From 4572-13 sp964594065 (GTDB taxonomy: Bacteria > Planctomycetota > Phycisphaerae > Sedimentisphaerales > Anaerohalosphaeraceae), in the NCBI GenBank assembly GCA_964594065.1, contig CAZQKX010000007.1:1-64000 (forward strand): DNA of 64,000 nucleotides, read 5' to 3'. Positions within the stretch are counted from its first letter, which is position 1, and each line of letters opens with the position of its first letter. This document shows, piece by piece, positions 51,211 through 60,250 of the stretch. The translations under genes were made by a program, and so were the position numbers. The notes below the pieces were generated by a model. The model did not search any database. It saw only the letters and a program-made list of their open reading frames with translations, and was not told the origin of the DNA.

Positions 51211-52365
51211 TCACCCATAAGGAAACAGGCCGTCAGCCAGTTTCACAGGACCTTTGTAAATTTCAAACCCGGGCCCGGAATCATCATAATAAGTATAGAC
51301 CTCACCTCCGACTCCGCGCAATTGATACGTCATCGTCAGAAGATTTTTATTGCGGTTCATCTCAACAGTATGATTCAGAGGCAAGCCAATTTTTAATGAG
51401 GTGGTTTGTCCTGGATGAACATCCACATCCGAATCCATGCGGCTAAAACGAGGTCTGCCTGCCCAATCTGGGACACTTTTCACAAGACAGTCTGTAATCT
51501 GGTATTGTCCGGCAGGGACTGAAATTTTACCAGCGGGGGAATGCAGTGTAACAGCCGTTTGTTTATCCTGAAGATAAACTGAACCAATGCCATTCGCCTC
51601 CATATCCAGAGTGCCCATAGGCAAACGACTTTCCATCAATGTCACTTCAAGAACAACCTCGTCTGATTGAGCCTTAAACTTAAAATTCAGATCAAAAACA
51701 CGGCCTTCCAAAAAAAGCGTTTGCGGAATCGAGTGAGTCCTGGATGAACGCTGCCAGTTTCCATTTTGATATTTTTGAATTGAAAAAGTATCACCATCAT
51801 CAATTTGCCCATCAAGATTGTCTATGACGAACAAGATCCATGTCTCTCCATCCAGCTCAAAAGTCCCTTTCCACCCGGACTTTATAGTAATCCAGCCCGA
51901 GCAGATATCTTCATAAGTCGATAAGTTGATTACATAAGGGATTTCAAGGGATCCGCGAACGGTGGAAACCGGTACATCCAGAAACTTGACATGGCCGACT
52001 TCATCGCGTGTGCTTGGATAAGCTTCAAAAGAGTCACTTGTAAAAACTTCCAAATGATCACTGTTCAAACAAAGCTCCTGGCTTGACAAGTTCCGGATAA
52101 AAGGGGTCGGCGGAACGGTCGGAATAAATCCGCGTGCGATGTCTTTGCCTTGAAAACCGGACTCTTCATCAAAAGGAGGGATCGCTTTGTCAAATCGGTA
52201 ATCGAAATCAATCCGAAAATAGGCGTTGTTATATGGACGCAGAACAATCGTCTGATGGGTTTCGTTGTCGCTTTCTGCAGCAGGAGCAGCGAAAGCAATG
52301 CCGATTGAAGAAAGTATCAAACAACAAAAATGGAATTGGATTTTCAATATTGTGGATTTCAACAT
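51211..52365 (-). CDS. Secreted protein of unknown function, beta-rich
   Basis: A 384-residue exported protein with signal peptide (ILKIQFHFCCLILSSIGIAFAAPA). The predicted structure is nearly all beta strands, with several Gly/Asp turns and a C-terminal segment (SLKIGLPLNHTVEMNRNKNLLTMTYQLRGVGGEVYTYYDDSGPGFEIYKGPVKLADG) reminiscent of a carboxypeptidase regulatory-like or CARDB-type domain. Stretches such as SPAGKISVPAGQYQITDCLVK look like a PEGA/starch-binding-like module. It lies between a membrane protein and a likely zinc protease, all on the minus strand. No function can be assigned. Confidence 0.68.
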   Translation of the reverse strand: MLKSTILKIQFHFCCLILSSIGIAFAAPAAESDNETHQTIVLRPYNNAYFRIDFDYRFDKAIPPFDEESGFQGKDIARGFIPTVPPTPFIRNLSSQELCLNSDHLEVFTSDSFEAYPSTRDEVGHVKFLDVPVSTVRGSLEIPYVINLSTYEDICSGWITIKSGWKGTFELDGETWILFVIDNLDGQIDDGDTFSIQKYQNGNWQRSSRTHSIPQTLFLEGRVFDLNFKFKAQSDEVVLEVTLMESRLPMGTLDMEANGIGSVYLQDKQTAVTLHSPAGKISVPAGQYQITDCLVKSVPDWAGRPRFSRMDSDVDVHPGQTTSLKIGLPLNHTVEMNRNKNLLTMTYQLRGVGGEVYTYYDDSGPGFEIYKGPVKLADGLFPYG

Positions 52366-52425
52366 TCTTTGTTCTTTTTTTAGTATGCTGAGCTTCTTAG
52401 AAGAAAACTTTCATTTAAATACCTA

Positions 52426-53982
52426 TCAAACACTATTTTCTCCGATGGCATGAGATTTGTCAATATATTCATGCCACTCTGATTCCAGAGTCTTTAAATC
52501 TTTGTCGTAAATTTTCTTCAATCGTTGCAAGTTTTTCTTGTGGTGCTGTTTCTTGTTTGAGTTTTTTAGACTTTGATAGGCTTTTAAAAATGAGTCCTTG
52601 CCGTAAGTGTCACACAGGTACTTCACAAAGCACCCCGCCTCCGCATAGGCCACAGGAGGATTGCTCTCTTTGCTGCCGATTTCCGTATAGGTCATCAATT
52701 CCTTTAAAGCAATGAGCTCGCCCTCTTTTTTGAGCTGTTGGGTTTTTTCAAGAATCGTTTGCTCACCCCCGCTTAAATGCTTCAAGGCCTTTGAACCAAG
52801 CTGTTCGGAAATATACACTGCATAGCCTTCATTAAAGATAGCCGGGGGTTCACCCGCTTTCCCCATAACAATGTGAGCAATTTCGTGATAGGGGTCGAGT
52901 TTCACCTCATCATTATAAACTTCAACAATTGTATTGCCAAAAGCCCATCCATTACCCTGATGACCGGTACTGAGAATCTTTTCCTCTGGATCTTCAAAAA
53001 AAACAAGTCGAATCATACTTCCATGTCTAATTCCGGCAAACTCCGAGATGCGCTGTATCGCCGCTTCTCTTTGGCTGCAAATAAGGTCGATGTCCCGTGA
53101 AGCCGTCGAATCCTTATAGTAATATATCTCTAACTTTCCTTTCTGATACTTCTCAAGCTTCGACAATAACGTCTGCTCCCAATTCTGAGCATCGGCAATT
53201 GGCATCGAAGCACTGTCTATATAGAGAATCTTGAAATCCCCATTGCCCTTTCTTACAAAATCAACTCGCCATTGTTCCTCGCCGCAGTCGGCTGATAAAT
53301 GGATTCCCGCTTCCGACTGCATCACTTCCTTTGGAGTCAAATTTAGAAAAGTGATTTTCTTCCAGCAAAATAACGCAAAAGGCGGCTGACCATCCATACC
53401 TTGCTGAAAGGTTTTGTGTTCTCCATTAAAGTCAATCTTTTGATACATTTCGCTAAAACAATACCAGCACTGCTCATAATCACCCTGCTTCAGCATTTGC
53501 TGAAACTGCTCAAAGAAAGCAAGTATCCCCGCAGTGCTTTTTTCATCTGCTCTTTTGTATTCATACGCGTGTTGGCGTTTGGGGAGTTTGTCGCAGGTAT
53601 ATGTTTGGCGATTAAAACTTTCATTGGAATTAAACTCCTCTTGTGTTTTGGGATTGCCAAACGACAATCGGACATAGGCGTCCGGCGTAACCGGCCCTTG
53701 AATTTTATACGGAACGCGAAATGCCCGTTTTTCATTTGCTTTTAAGTCGTAAAAGAACGGCCTGCCCCAACCAACTCCGCTTTTGCCTAACCGAGGAGAT
53801 CGTGTGTAAATATGAACAGCAAATATCTGATCCTCCGGCACCTTGTTTTCAACCTCAATATTGACATAATTCAGCCCCTTGTAAACCGGCTCAAATGAGG
53901 TGTTCAGAATCGAAATATTCGACGCAAATACAAAATTACAGAACATAAACAATATGAGTGCAAATAAAAACGCGCGTTTCAT
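52426..53982 (-). CDS. Secreted gluzincin-type zinc metalloprotease (peptidase MA-like)
   Basis: A 518-residue exported protein with signal peptide (MKRAFLFALILFMFCNFVFA). Residues 366-370 read HEIAH and residues 384-388 NEGYA, the HExxH plus downstream Glu (E385) pattern of gluzincins, in the family with a short spacer (peptidase MA-like). The N-terminal half consists of beta-rich domains, including one resembling a Ca-binding or Ig-like fold (INTSFEPVYKGLNYVNIEVENKVPE...). The C-terminus is helical and Lys-rich. It probably cleaves extracytoplasmic proteins. The gene is AT-rich like its downstream neighbours. Confidence 0.8.
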   Translation of the reverse strand: MKRAFLFALILFMFCNFVFASNISILNTSFEPVYKGLNYVNIEVENKVPEDQIFAVHIYTRSPRLGKSGVGWGRPFFYDLKANEKRAFRVPYKIQGPVTPDAYVRLSFGNPKTQEEFNSNESFNRQTYTCDKLPKRQHAYEYKRADEKSTAGILAFFEQFQQMLKQGDYEQCWYCFSEMYQKIDFNGEHKTFQQGMDGQPPFALFCWKKITFLNLTPKEVMQSEAGIHLSADCGEEQWRVDFVRKGNGDFKILYIDSASMPIADAQNWEQTLLSKLEKYQKGKLEIYYYKDSTASRDIDLICSQREAAIQRISEFAGIRHGSMIRLVFFEDPEEKILSTGHQGNGWAFGNTIVEVYNDEVKLDPYHEIAHIVMGKAGEPPAIFNEGYAVYISEQLGSKALKHLSGGEQTILEKTQQLKKEGELIALKELMTYTEIGSKESNPPVAYAEAGCFVKYLCDTYGKDSFLKAYQSLKNSNKKQHHKKNLQRLKKIYDKDLKTLESEWHEYIDKSHAIGENSV

Positions 53983-54182
53983 GGCAGATTTCTCCTAATT
54001 TCTTTATGGTTTATACCCTATAAGACGCAAAATAATAAGAAATGTTACCTGGCGTTTTAAAAAAATGACAAATTATGGGTCTTATATTTTAAAATCCCGT
54101 CCGGTTCTCGGCAATAAAAATCGACAACTTATATGATAACGAATGGCTTTTGTAGTTAATGAACACTACGCCAACTGTTTCA

Positions 54183-54211
54183 TTGAATTTGGGGGCTTTT
54201 TTTGGTATAAT
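54183..54211 (+). promoter_or_regulatory. Strong promoter of the DUF3616 operon
   Basis: TTGAAT (54183-54188), a 17-bp spacer and TATAAT (54206-54211). The predicted transcript start near 54218 leaves only about 8 bases before the ATG at 54226, which supports the downstream TTG start used for the gene. Confidence 0.7.
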
Positions 54212-54270
54212 AATTATGTGTATATATGTTTACACACCGGCCCGTTATCGGACTTTTTCGGGAGCTGCGG

Positions 54271-56439
54271 TTGATTCGTAAAATCTGCATCTTAATGTTA
54301 TTGTTGATCCTTGGCTGTCGGCTGCATGCCCGTCCGCTGGAGGTTATTATTGTCACCAGCGATGCGGACTCTGAAGCCGGTTATAGTGATTTTCTGCGCG
54401 AAATTTTCTTGGACAACGCCGACATTGAGATCGATGCAAACCGCTATGACGAAACTCTTAGCGAATCCAAAAAACAACAGCTTTCCGAGGCCGACTTGAT
54501 CATCGTCTCCAGCGACAACGCCGGCGGAGACTACAACGGCGACTCTGCTTTCTGGGCAACGCTGCCTGTTCCGATCCTGTGTCATAATATCTCCGTGTCT
54601 CGAAGCAACAGCCACAATAACTGGGACTGGTTCAGCAGTGGCAGAGACACCGTCTCGCTTACCGAGTTCTACGCGACAGATCCCAACGATCCTATCTTTG
54701 CCGGGCTCGGTCCGGACCCCAACAGCATTACGATTTTCCAGACGGGCGAAGATTTCCTGATACCGAATGAGCCTTACTCCGGCAATGGAACGTGCCTTGC
54801 AATCGGCTCATCTGGACTACCGGTCATTGTGTACTTTAGCGGCGCAGAAGAAAGCTATTACCCCGGTTCATTGTACGACCCCAACACGCCCAGGCTTTAC
54901 TTTGCTATGCCCGACAAGCCCGTTTTCTTTTTTGATAACGCGACAGAACCGGCAAAACAGCTGCTCTGTAATGCGATCACGACCCTGCTGCCTGAGTGCT
55001 GGCTGAAAGGAGATATCGACTGTGACCGTGATGTTGACCTGGAAGATGTTTGTATCCTGTCGGCACAATGGCTTAAGGAAACGCTGCCGGATGACGACCC
55101 GCTTGCTGCTGACATCGTCCCGGATCAAAGTGTCGATGCCGCCGACTTGGCACTGCTCAGCGAGTTCTGGTTTCAGGGTATCGACGCCAATGCCCCATCG
55201 CCTAATCCCTTCGATTGGACGGACGTACCAACAATGCTGGACGGCGGCATTCTCGCAATGAAAGCAAAAAAAGCAGACGACGATTGGCACGGCGTACAGT
55301 ATGCTTTCGAGTGTATTGAAGAGCCCAATCTGTCCAGCGATTGGCAATACGACAGAAACTACGCTCCGGCTAATGTGCCAATAGGGGCAACCCTCTCGTT
55401 TAAAGCCAAAGCACGTGACACGTCCAGCCGGTTCAATGAAACCGGTCCGTCAACAACTGAAACCGTCAGAACCGACGGCCTGTTTTATTATTCCGCAGAT
55501 GCCTCCGCCGCCGTTGCCTTAGACGAGGAACGTTTCATCATGGCTGATGATGAATTAAATGTCCTGCAGGTCTATAACTGGAACCTGCCCGCATCCGATC
55601 CCAATCAGCAAACGGACATTGGCTCTGCCATCAACATCGATCCGGTCCAGCCGGAAGCCGATATCGAAGGAGCAACATGGTATAATAACCGGGTGTTCTG
55701 GATCACCTCTCACGGCCGAAGCAAACACGGTCACTATTGGCCGAGCCGATACCGATTTTTTGCCACTACTATCGCTCCTGACGGCACTGCAACCGTTGAC
55801 GGCGTCTATGCCGATCTGATCGATGACCTGATCCAGTATGACCGGACATGGCATCTGGGCCTTGAAGAAGCAATCGGAACGTTCGGCGACCACATCGATC
55901 CCAACACCATCCCCGACCTGGCCCCGAAGATCAACGGTATAAACATCGAAGGACTCTGCACAACAGCCGATGGAACCAAAATGTTCATCGGCTTCCGCAA
56001 CCCAAGGCCGTATGATAACGGCGAAGACAGGGCACTGGTCATCCCGCTTGCCAATCCCGAAGCGGTCGTCCTGAACGGCGAAAGCCCAATACTAGAAGAA
56101 TACATTCTGATCGACCTGAATGGGCTGGGTATCCGCAGCATGGAGTATTCACCGACAATCGGAGAATACCTTATCGCCGCCGGTTCCCACGAAGGCGGAG
56201 ACAGTCAGCCGATTCAATATCTCTACAACTACAGCATCGTTAAGCAGGACAGGGATAAACTGGCCACTTTCTCGGATGATATGACACCGGAAGCGGTTTT
56301 TCAGTTTCCCGGCCAAAACGAGATCAATCTGCTCAGCGATGACGGCACACGCATCATTGACACTCCATCGGGTCCGGTCATAAACAAACTGCTGCCCCAA
56401 GAGCAAAGAACCTACCGAACAAGAACGGTCAAACCATAA
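54271..56439 (+). CDS. Secreted ThuA-like/dockerin-like/DUF3616 protein
   Basis: A protein of about 722 residues. The TTG at 54271 is preferred: GGGAG lies 6 bases upstream and the resulting N-terminus (MIRKICILMLLLILGCRLHA) is a clean signal peptide; the ATG at 54226 adds 15 unlikely residues. The N-terminal 200 residues resemble a flavodoxin or ThuA-like fold (LEVIIVTSDADSE...DLIIVSSDNAGG). A type I dockerin-like module follows (GDIDCDRDVDLEDVCILSAQWL and AADIVPDQSVDAADLALLSEFW), the planctomycete variety. The C-terminal 330 residues are a DUF3616 domain (DIEGATWYNNRVFWITSHGRSKHG...NIEGLCTTADGTKMFIGFRNP...IRSMEYSP). The downstream gene duplicates that domain. Confidence 0.85.
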   Translation: MIRKICILMLLLILGCRLHARPLEVIIVTSDADSEAGYSDFLREIFLDNADIEIDANRYDETLSESKKQQLSEADLIIVSSDNAGGDYNGDSAFWATLPVPILCHNISVSRSNSHNNWDWFSSGRDTVSLTEFYATDPNDPIFAGLGPDPNSITIFQTGEDFLIPNEPYSGNGTCLAIGSSGLPVIVYFSGAEESYYPGSLYDPNTPRLYFAMPDKPVFFFDNATEPAKQLLCNAITTLLPECWLKGDIDCDRDVDLEDVCILSAQWLKETLPDDDPLAADIVPDQSVDAADLALLSEFWFQGIDANAPSPNPFDWTDVPTMLDGGILAMKAKKADDDWHGVQYAFECIEEPNLSSDWQYDRNYAPANVPIGATLSFKAKARDTSSRFNETGPSTTETVRTDGLFYYSADASAAVALDEERFIMADDELNVLQVYNWNLPASDPNQQTDIGSAINIDPVQPEADIEGATWYNNRVFWITSHGRSKHGHYWPSRYRFFATTIAPDGTATVDGVYADLIDDLIQYDRTWHLGLEEAIGTFGDHIDPNTIPDLAPKINGINIEGLCTTADGTKMFIGFRNPRPYDNGEDRALVIPLANPEAVVLNGESPILEEYILIDLNGLGIRSMEYSPTIGEYLIAAGSHEGGDSQPIQYLYNYSIVKQDRDKLATFSDDMTPEAVFQFPGQNEINLLSDDGTRIIDTPSGPVINKLLPQEQRTYRTRTVKP

Positions 56440-56455
56440 GTCTGTATATTTGCTG

Positions 56456-57496
56456 ATGAAACACAACCTTTATCAACAAAGTATCATCCTGTTATTAGCA
56501 GCCCTGTCACTTGAAGCCGGAGCCGAGCGGTTCTTTCGCGGCTGTGCCGATGCTTCCGCCGCCGTTGCGCTGGATAAGCAGCGGTTTATCATGGCCGATG
56601 ACGAAGATAACGTCCTCCGAATCTATAACTGGGACCGGCCCGGCTCTGACCCAAACTGTCGGACCGATATTTCCCCCAGTATCACCTTCGATGCGGCGTA
56701 TCCCGAGGCCGATATCGAGGGAGCAACCTGGTTCAATAACCGTATCGTCTGGATCACCTCTCACGGACGCAGCAAAAACGGCGATTACCGCCCGGGCCGT
56801 AACCGGATTTTTGCCACGACCATCGCCCCCGACGGGGCTGTTGTCGTTGATGGAGTCTACGCGGGTTTGATCGACGATTTAATCGCCTATGGCAAACAGT
56901 GGGATCTGGGGCTTCGGGCCGCCATCGGAACCGACGGCAGCCGCATCAATCCCAAAAAGATCGGCAAACTGGCACCCAAGAAAAAAGGGCTCAATATTGA
57001 GGGGCTTTGCGCCTCGGCTGACGGCAAACGACTGCTCATCGGCTTGCGCAATCCAAGACCGTTGATAAACGGCAGGGAAATGGTATTAATCATTCCACTG
57101 GCCAATCCCGAGGCGGTTATCCTCAAAGGCCAAAGCCCCATCCTCCAAAAGCCCGTTTTAATCGACTTGGATGGTTTGGGCATCCGCAGTATGGAGTATG
57201 CGCCTGGTCTTGAAAAATTTCTGATTGTTGCAGGCTCACATAAAGGCGGCAGCAACTGTCCTCCGTCACGCCTTTACGCCTTTGATTGTAAGATGCAAAA
57301 AAGAAGTAAGCTGGCCGTCTTCTCCAACATCACGCCGGAAGCGGTCTTTCAGTTTGCCGGTCGAAATGAGATTGTCCTGCTCAGCGATGACGGAACACGC
57401 ATTATTGACACCTCTTCCGGCCCCGTCACCAATAAAAAGCTTCCCCTGCGCCAAAGAAGCTTCAGAGCACAAACAATCAAACCAGCTAATTACTAA
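56456..57496 (+). CDS. Secreted DUF3616 protein, tandem duplicate
   Basis: A 346-residue exported protein (signal LYQQSIILLLAALSLEAGA) that consists of a DUF3616 domain alone. It matches the C-terminal domain of the preceding gene along its whole length, for example AVALDKQRFIMADDEDNVLRIYNW against AVALDEERFIMADDELNVLQVYNW, and SDDGTRIIDTSSGPV against SDDGTRIIDTPSGPV. A start at ATG 56456 is chosen over TTG 56450. It begins 16 bp after the previous stop. DUF3616 proteins look like six-bladed propellers; their function is unknown. Confidence 0.83.
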   Translation: MKHNLYQQSIILLLAALSLEAGAERFFRGCADASAAVALDKQRFIMADDEDNVLRIYNWDRPGSDPNCRTDISPSITFDAAYPEADIEGATWFNNRIVWITSHGRSKNGDYRPGRNRIFATTIAPDGAVVVDGVYAGLIDDLIAYGKQWDLGLRAAIGTDGSRINPKKIGKLAPKKKGLNIEGLCASADGKRLLIGLRNPRPLINGREMVLIIPLANPEAVILKGQSPILQKPVLIDLDGLGIRSMEYAPGLEKFLIVAGSHKGGSNCPPSRLYAFDCKMQKRSKLAVFSNITPEAVFQFAGRNEIVLLSDDGTRIIDTSSGPVTNKKLPLRQRSFRAQTIKPANY

Positions 57497-57513
57497 CAAG
57501 CATCGCCCATCCC

Positions 57514-58656
57514 CTATTTCTGACTCGATTTCTCCTTGATCTGAATGATTTTTCCGACTGCTTCATCCAGGGCGTTAAAAGTCTTGTCACCACCCTGGTT
57601 CGTGCAGAGCAGCACTGCAAAATCCTTATTGGGAGCAATCCAGGCCAAGGCACAATTCATCGTATTGCTTCCAGCGTGATTGAGTGCAAGCCCTCCGGCC
57701 CACTTTCGCCGAGCAACGATCCATCCAAAACCGTATTCTCCACCGTCCGGGGGAGTGCAAATCTGTTTATACGTCTCCGGCTGCAGAAGCGCCTTTTGGC
57801 CGCGAATTCCACACAGCAGGTCGGCAATAAATCGGCTCCAGTCTACTATCGTGCAGTGGACACAGCCGGCCGGTGCGATAACGAGGGCATTATCCGTTAA
57901 AGGACCGTTTTTCGGCGTCGGCGATCCATCCTCGCGATGCGGCCAGGGCTGATCGATCTTTCCTCTTGTGCCGGTGCCCCCGAATCCAACACGATTCATT
58001 TTTAGCGGTTTGAAAAGTTTTTTCTTAATCGCTGCTTCCCAGCTTTGCCCGGTCACTTTTTCGACTATGGCGCCGAGAAGGGTGTACCCAAGATTGGAAT
58101 ACAGATATTTTTCGCCGGGAGCGTGCTGCAGGTTGGCTGTCAATGCATTCTGAACGACAAGCAGACGCTGCCTGCGCAGAGAATCCTTTTGAGAATAACT
58201 TCGCCAGGATAAATTGGCCTCCAAGCCACTGCGATGATGCAAAAGCTGGCGGACGGTGATTTCTTTGTTGGGGCTTTTTTCTTTTTGAGCCTGCTCCGGG
58301 AAGATTTGAGAAAGGGTCATATCCAGGTCCAGCTTTCCTTCTTCAACCAGAATTGAGATCAGGGTTGCGGTCATGGCTTTCGTACACGAGCCCATGTGCC
58401 AATGGTCATGGAGCGTAACGCGGATGTCGGTCCCCCTCTTTCTGGTTCCCACAGCGGCTATGCGCTCAATCCCTTGGCTGGTTACAATTGCCGCGGTAAT
58501 TCCCGGCAAATCATGCTTTTTCCGAACCGCTTCCAGGATGCTAACCAGTTGCGGGTCCTGCCATCTGGCGGGATGGTTTTGAACTGCGCCCAGACAAAGG
58601 GAAACGTAAAACATAAAAACACATACAATAAAATGATATTTTGCGGATATATTCAT
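57514..58656 (-). CDS. Secreted serine hydrolase, beta-lactamase/penicillin-binding fold
   Basis: A 380-residue exported protein with signal peptide (YHFIVCVFMFYVSLCLGA). It has the class C beta-lactamase/esterase motifs: SCTK (nucleophile Ser and Lys in MGSCTKAMTATL), the YxN motif YSNLGY, and HAGS near the C-terminus in place of the KTG triad. Such proteins act as esterases, D-aminopeptidases or beta-lactamases. It points toward the DUF3616 operon end (17-bp convergent gap). There is no sign that it is linked to the BlaI/M56 locus 28 kb away. Confidence 0.88.
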   Translation of the reverse strand: MNISAKYHFIVCVFMFYVSLCLGAVQNHPARWQDPQLVSILEAVRKKHDLPGITAAIVTSQGIERIAAVGTRKRGTDIRVTLHDHWHMGSCTKAMTATLISILVEEGKLDLDMTLSQIFPEQAQKEKSPNKEITVRQLLHHRSGLEANLSWRSYSQKDSLRRQRLLVVQNALTANLQHAPGEKYLYSNLGYTLLGAIVEKVTGQSWEAAIKKKLFKPLKMNRVGFGGTGTRGKIDQPWPHREDGSPTPKNGPLTDNALVIAPAGCVHCTIVDWSRFIADLLCGIRGQKALLQPETYKQICTPPDGGEYGFGWIVARRKWAGGLALNHAGSNTMNCALAWIAPNKDFAVLLCTNQGGDKTFNALDEAVGKIIQIKEKSSQK

Positions 58657-58789
58657 TTAAAACTGCCATTTTCCATCTAAATGGTTGACTTCTTAAAACA
58701 TCGATAATTTTACCGAAAAGTACCAGTGAATATGAACGATTTCTTGATAAAATTCATTCATTATCCACCCGAAAACCAACAAGTAAGTT

Positions 58790-58812
58790 TTTCCCGGACT
58801 TGATCCGGGAAA
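58790..58812 (-). terminator. Hairpin after the Gfo/Idh gene
   Basis: TTTCCCGGA and TCCGGGAAA form a 9-bp perfect stem with a 5-base loop, 10 bp past the Gfo/Idh stop. The stem sequence resembles the REP-like family of the window. Confidence 0.65.
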
Positions 58813-58821
58813 TTTAAAAAA

Positions 58822-60129
58822 TTATCCTTTAAAAGGATGCTTATAAGGCGCACGATATTTCCGTTTTAGCATCATATTCGCTGCTGGATTATTTACAAAT
58901 TTCCCTGACGCATCATCCCAGGTCAGCTTCTGACCGAGTTCATAAGCGATCATTCCCATGTTTACTGTTGCGGTACTGTAGTGCGCATCTGTCAGCGAAC
59001 AGGGAGCGGGTTTTCGTGAACGGAAGGAATCTGCAAATTCCTGCATCTGAGACAACGCCATATGTTTGGATACATTCATGCCTTCCGGTGAACTGTGTTC
59101 TACTCGTTTCGCATTTTTCCCGTGGTGGATAAAAGTCCAGCGATGTTCAGAGACAAATACAGTGCCTTTTGTGCCGTATATAAAGATGCCGTTGTTGGTT
59201 TCATTGTTATACTCAGCTGCTCCATACATGCGATGCCGCCAGGTGACCGGGCAAGTTTCAAATTCATAATGTGTCGTAAGGATATCCGGTGTGGTGTAAT
59301 GGTCTTTGGTTGCGTAGATCCCGCCTGTTGATTGAATTGTTTTTGGCATTTTTTCCTGGATGATCTGTCGAACCGCGTCGATCAGGTGAATCCCCCAGTC
59401 AACCAGGTGACCGTTGCCGGAGATCTTTTCATACCGCCAGAGGAAGTGTCCCACCTGCAGACTGTACGGAATCAGCGGCCCCGGTCCACACCACTGATTC
59501 CAATCCAGCGTTTCCGGTGGATCCATTGGTGTGGCGTCTTTGGTTCGTACGCGGAAATTGATCTGGGCTTCAATCTGGATCAAATCCCCAACGCCGCCGT
59601 CTTGGACGAATTTTTTCGTTTCATTAATTGCCGGGCTTTGCCTCCTCTGGAAGCCGACCTGGATGATCCGGCCCGGATGCTTTTTCTCGGCGGCAATCAT
59701 CGCCTCGCCTTCGCGCACATCATAGGAAACCGGCTTTTCGCAATACATATCCAGGCCGCGATCCAGTGCATCAATTACAATCAACGGATGCCAGTGCGGC
59801 GGGGTTGTGACAAACAAGGCATCAAGTTCATCCATCTCGAGAAGTTTTTTATAATTGTTAAAAATCTTGGGGCGGCTACCCTGTTTTTTCTCAATGGTGT
59901 CGGCCATCTTCTTACTTTGGGCAGTATCTACATCGCAAATCCCGACAAACTCAAAACCTCCGACGTTAAAAGCAGAATCCACGTCGACTCCACCGTACCA
60001 ACCACAGCCGATGACCCCGGTTCTGATTTTCTTATTTGCAGCTGAACCTGAACCGGTAAAAATTGCAGGCCCCAAAACCGTGCCTGCTGTCACAGATCCC
60101 ATAAACTGACGACGATTTACCTGTTTCAT
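58822..60129 (-). CDS. Gfo/Idh/MocA-family oxidoreductase with Tat signal
   Basis: A 435-residue NAD(P)-dependent oxidoreductase. The N-terminus is a Tat signal (NRRQFMGSVTAGTVLGPAIFTGSGSA). The Rossmann domain reads RTGVIGCGWYGGVDVDSAF, followed by YCEKPVSYDVREGEAM (the EKP motif). GHLVDWGIHLIDAVRQ provides the catalytic DxGxHxxD. Exported Gfo/Idh proteins are expanded in Planctomycetota and act on sugars or polyols. It lies 120 bp downstream of a GH2 gene on the same strand, next to a sulfatase, suggesting a role in breaking down polysaccharides. Confidence 0.93.
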   Translation of the reverse strand: MKQVNRRQFMGSVTAGTVLGPAIFTGSGSAANKKIRTGVIGCGWYGGVDVDSAFNVGGFEFVGICDVDTAQSKKMADTIEKKQGSRPKIFNNYKKLLEMDELDALFVTTPPHWHPLIVIDALDRGLDMYCEKPVSYDVREGEAMIAAEKKHPGRIIQVGFQRRQSPAINETKKFVQDGGVGDLIQIEAQINFRVRTKDATPMDPPETLDWNQWCGPGPLIPYSLQVGHFLWRYEKISGNGHLVDWGIHLIDAVRQIIQEKMPKTIQSTGGIYATKDHYTTPDILTTHYEFETCPVTWRHRMYGAAEYNNETNNGIFIYGTKGTVFVSEHRWTFIHHGKNAKRVEHSSPEGMNVSKHMALSQMQEFADSFRSRKPAPCSLTDAHYSTATVNMGMIAYELGQKLTWDDASGKFVNNPAANMMLKRKYRAPYKHPFKG

Positions 60130-60250
60130 CTTTTTCTCCTTATGTTTTTAGTTTGTTAAAATCGAGGTGGATAGATATCCAATCGCCATCCACTTCGCTA
60201 TGCTCAGTGGCTGCCACACAGCCAGTTTTCGTGTAGCACTGCGCAATCTC

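Noticed and set aside
57514..58656. A beta-lactamase controlled by the BlaI/M56 pair
   Set aside because: The gene is 28 kb away, has no TACGAA-N4-TTCGTA site upstream that I could see, and lacks a clear KTG box.
59332..60045. A 237-residue open frame on the + strand
   Set aside because: It lies wholly antisense to the Gfo/Idh gene, which has clear catalytic motifs; the protein shows no signature of its own.
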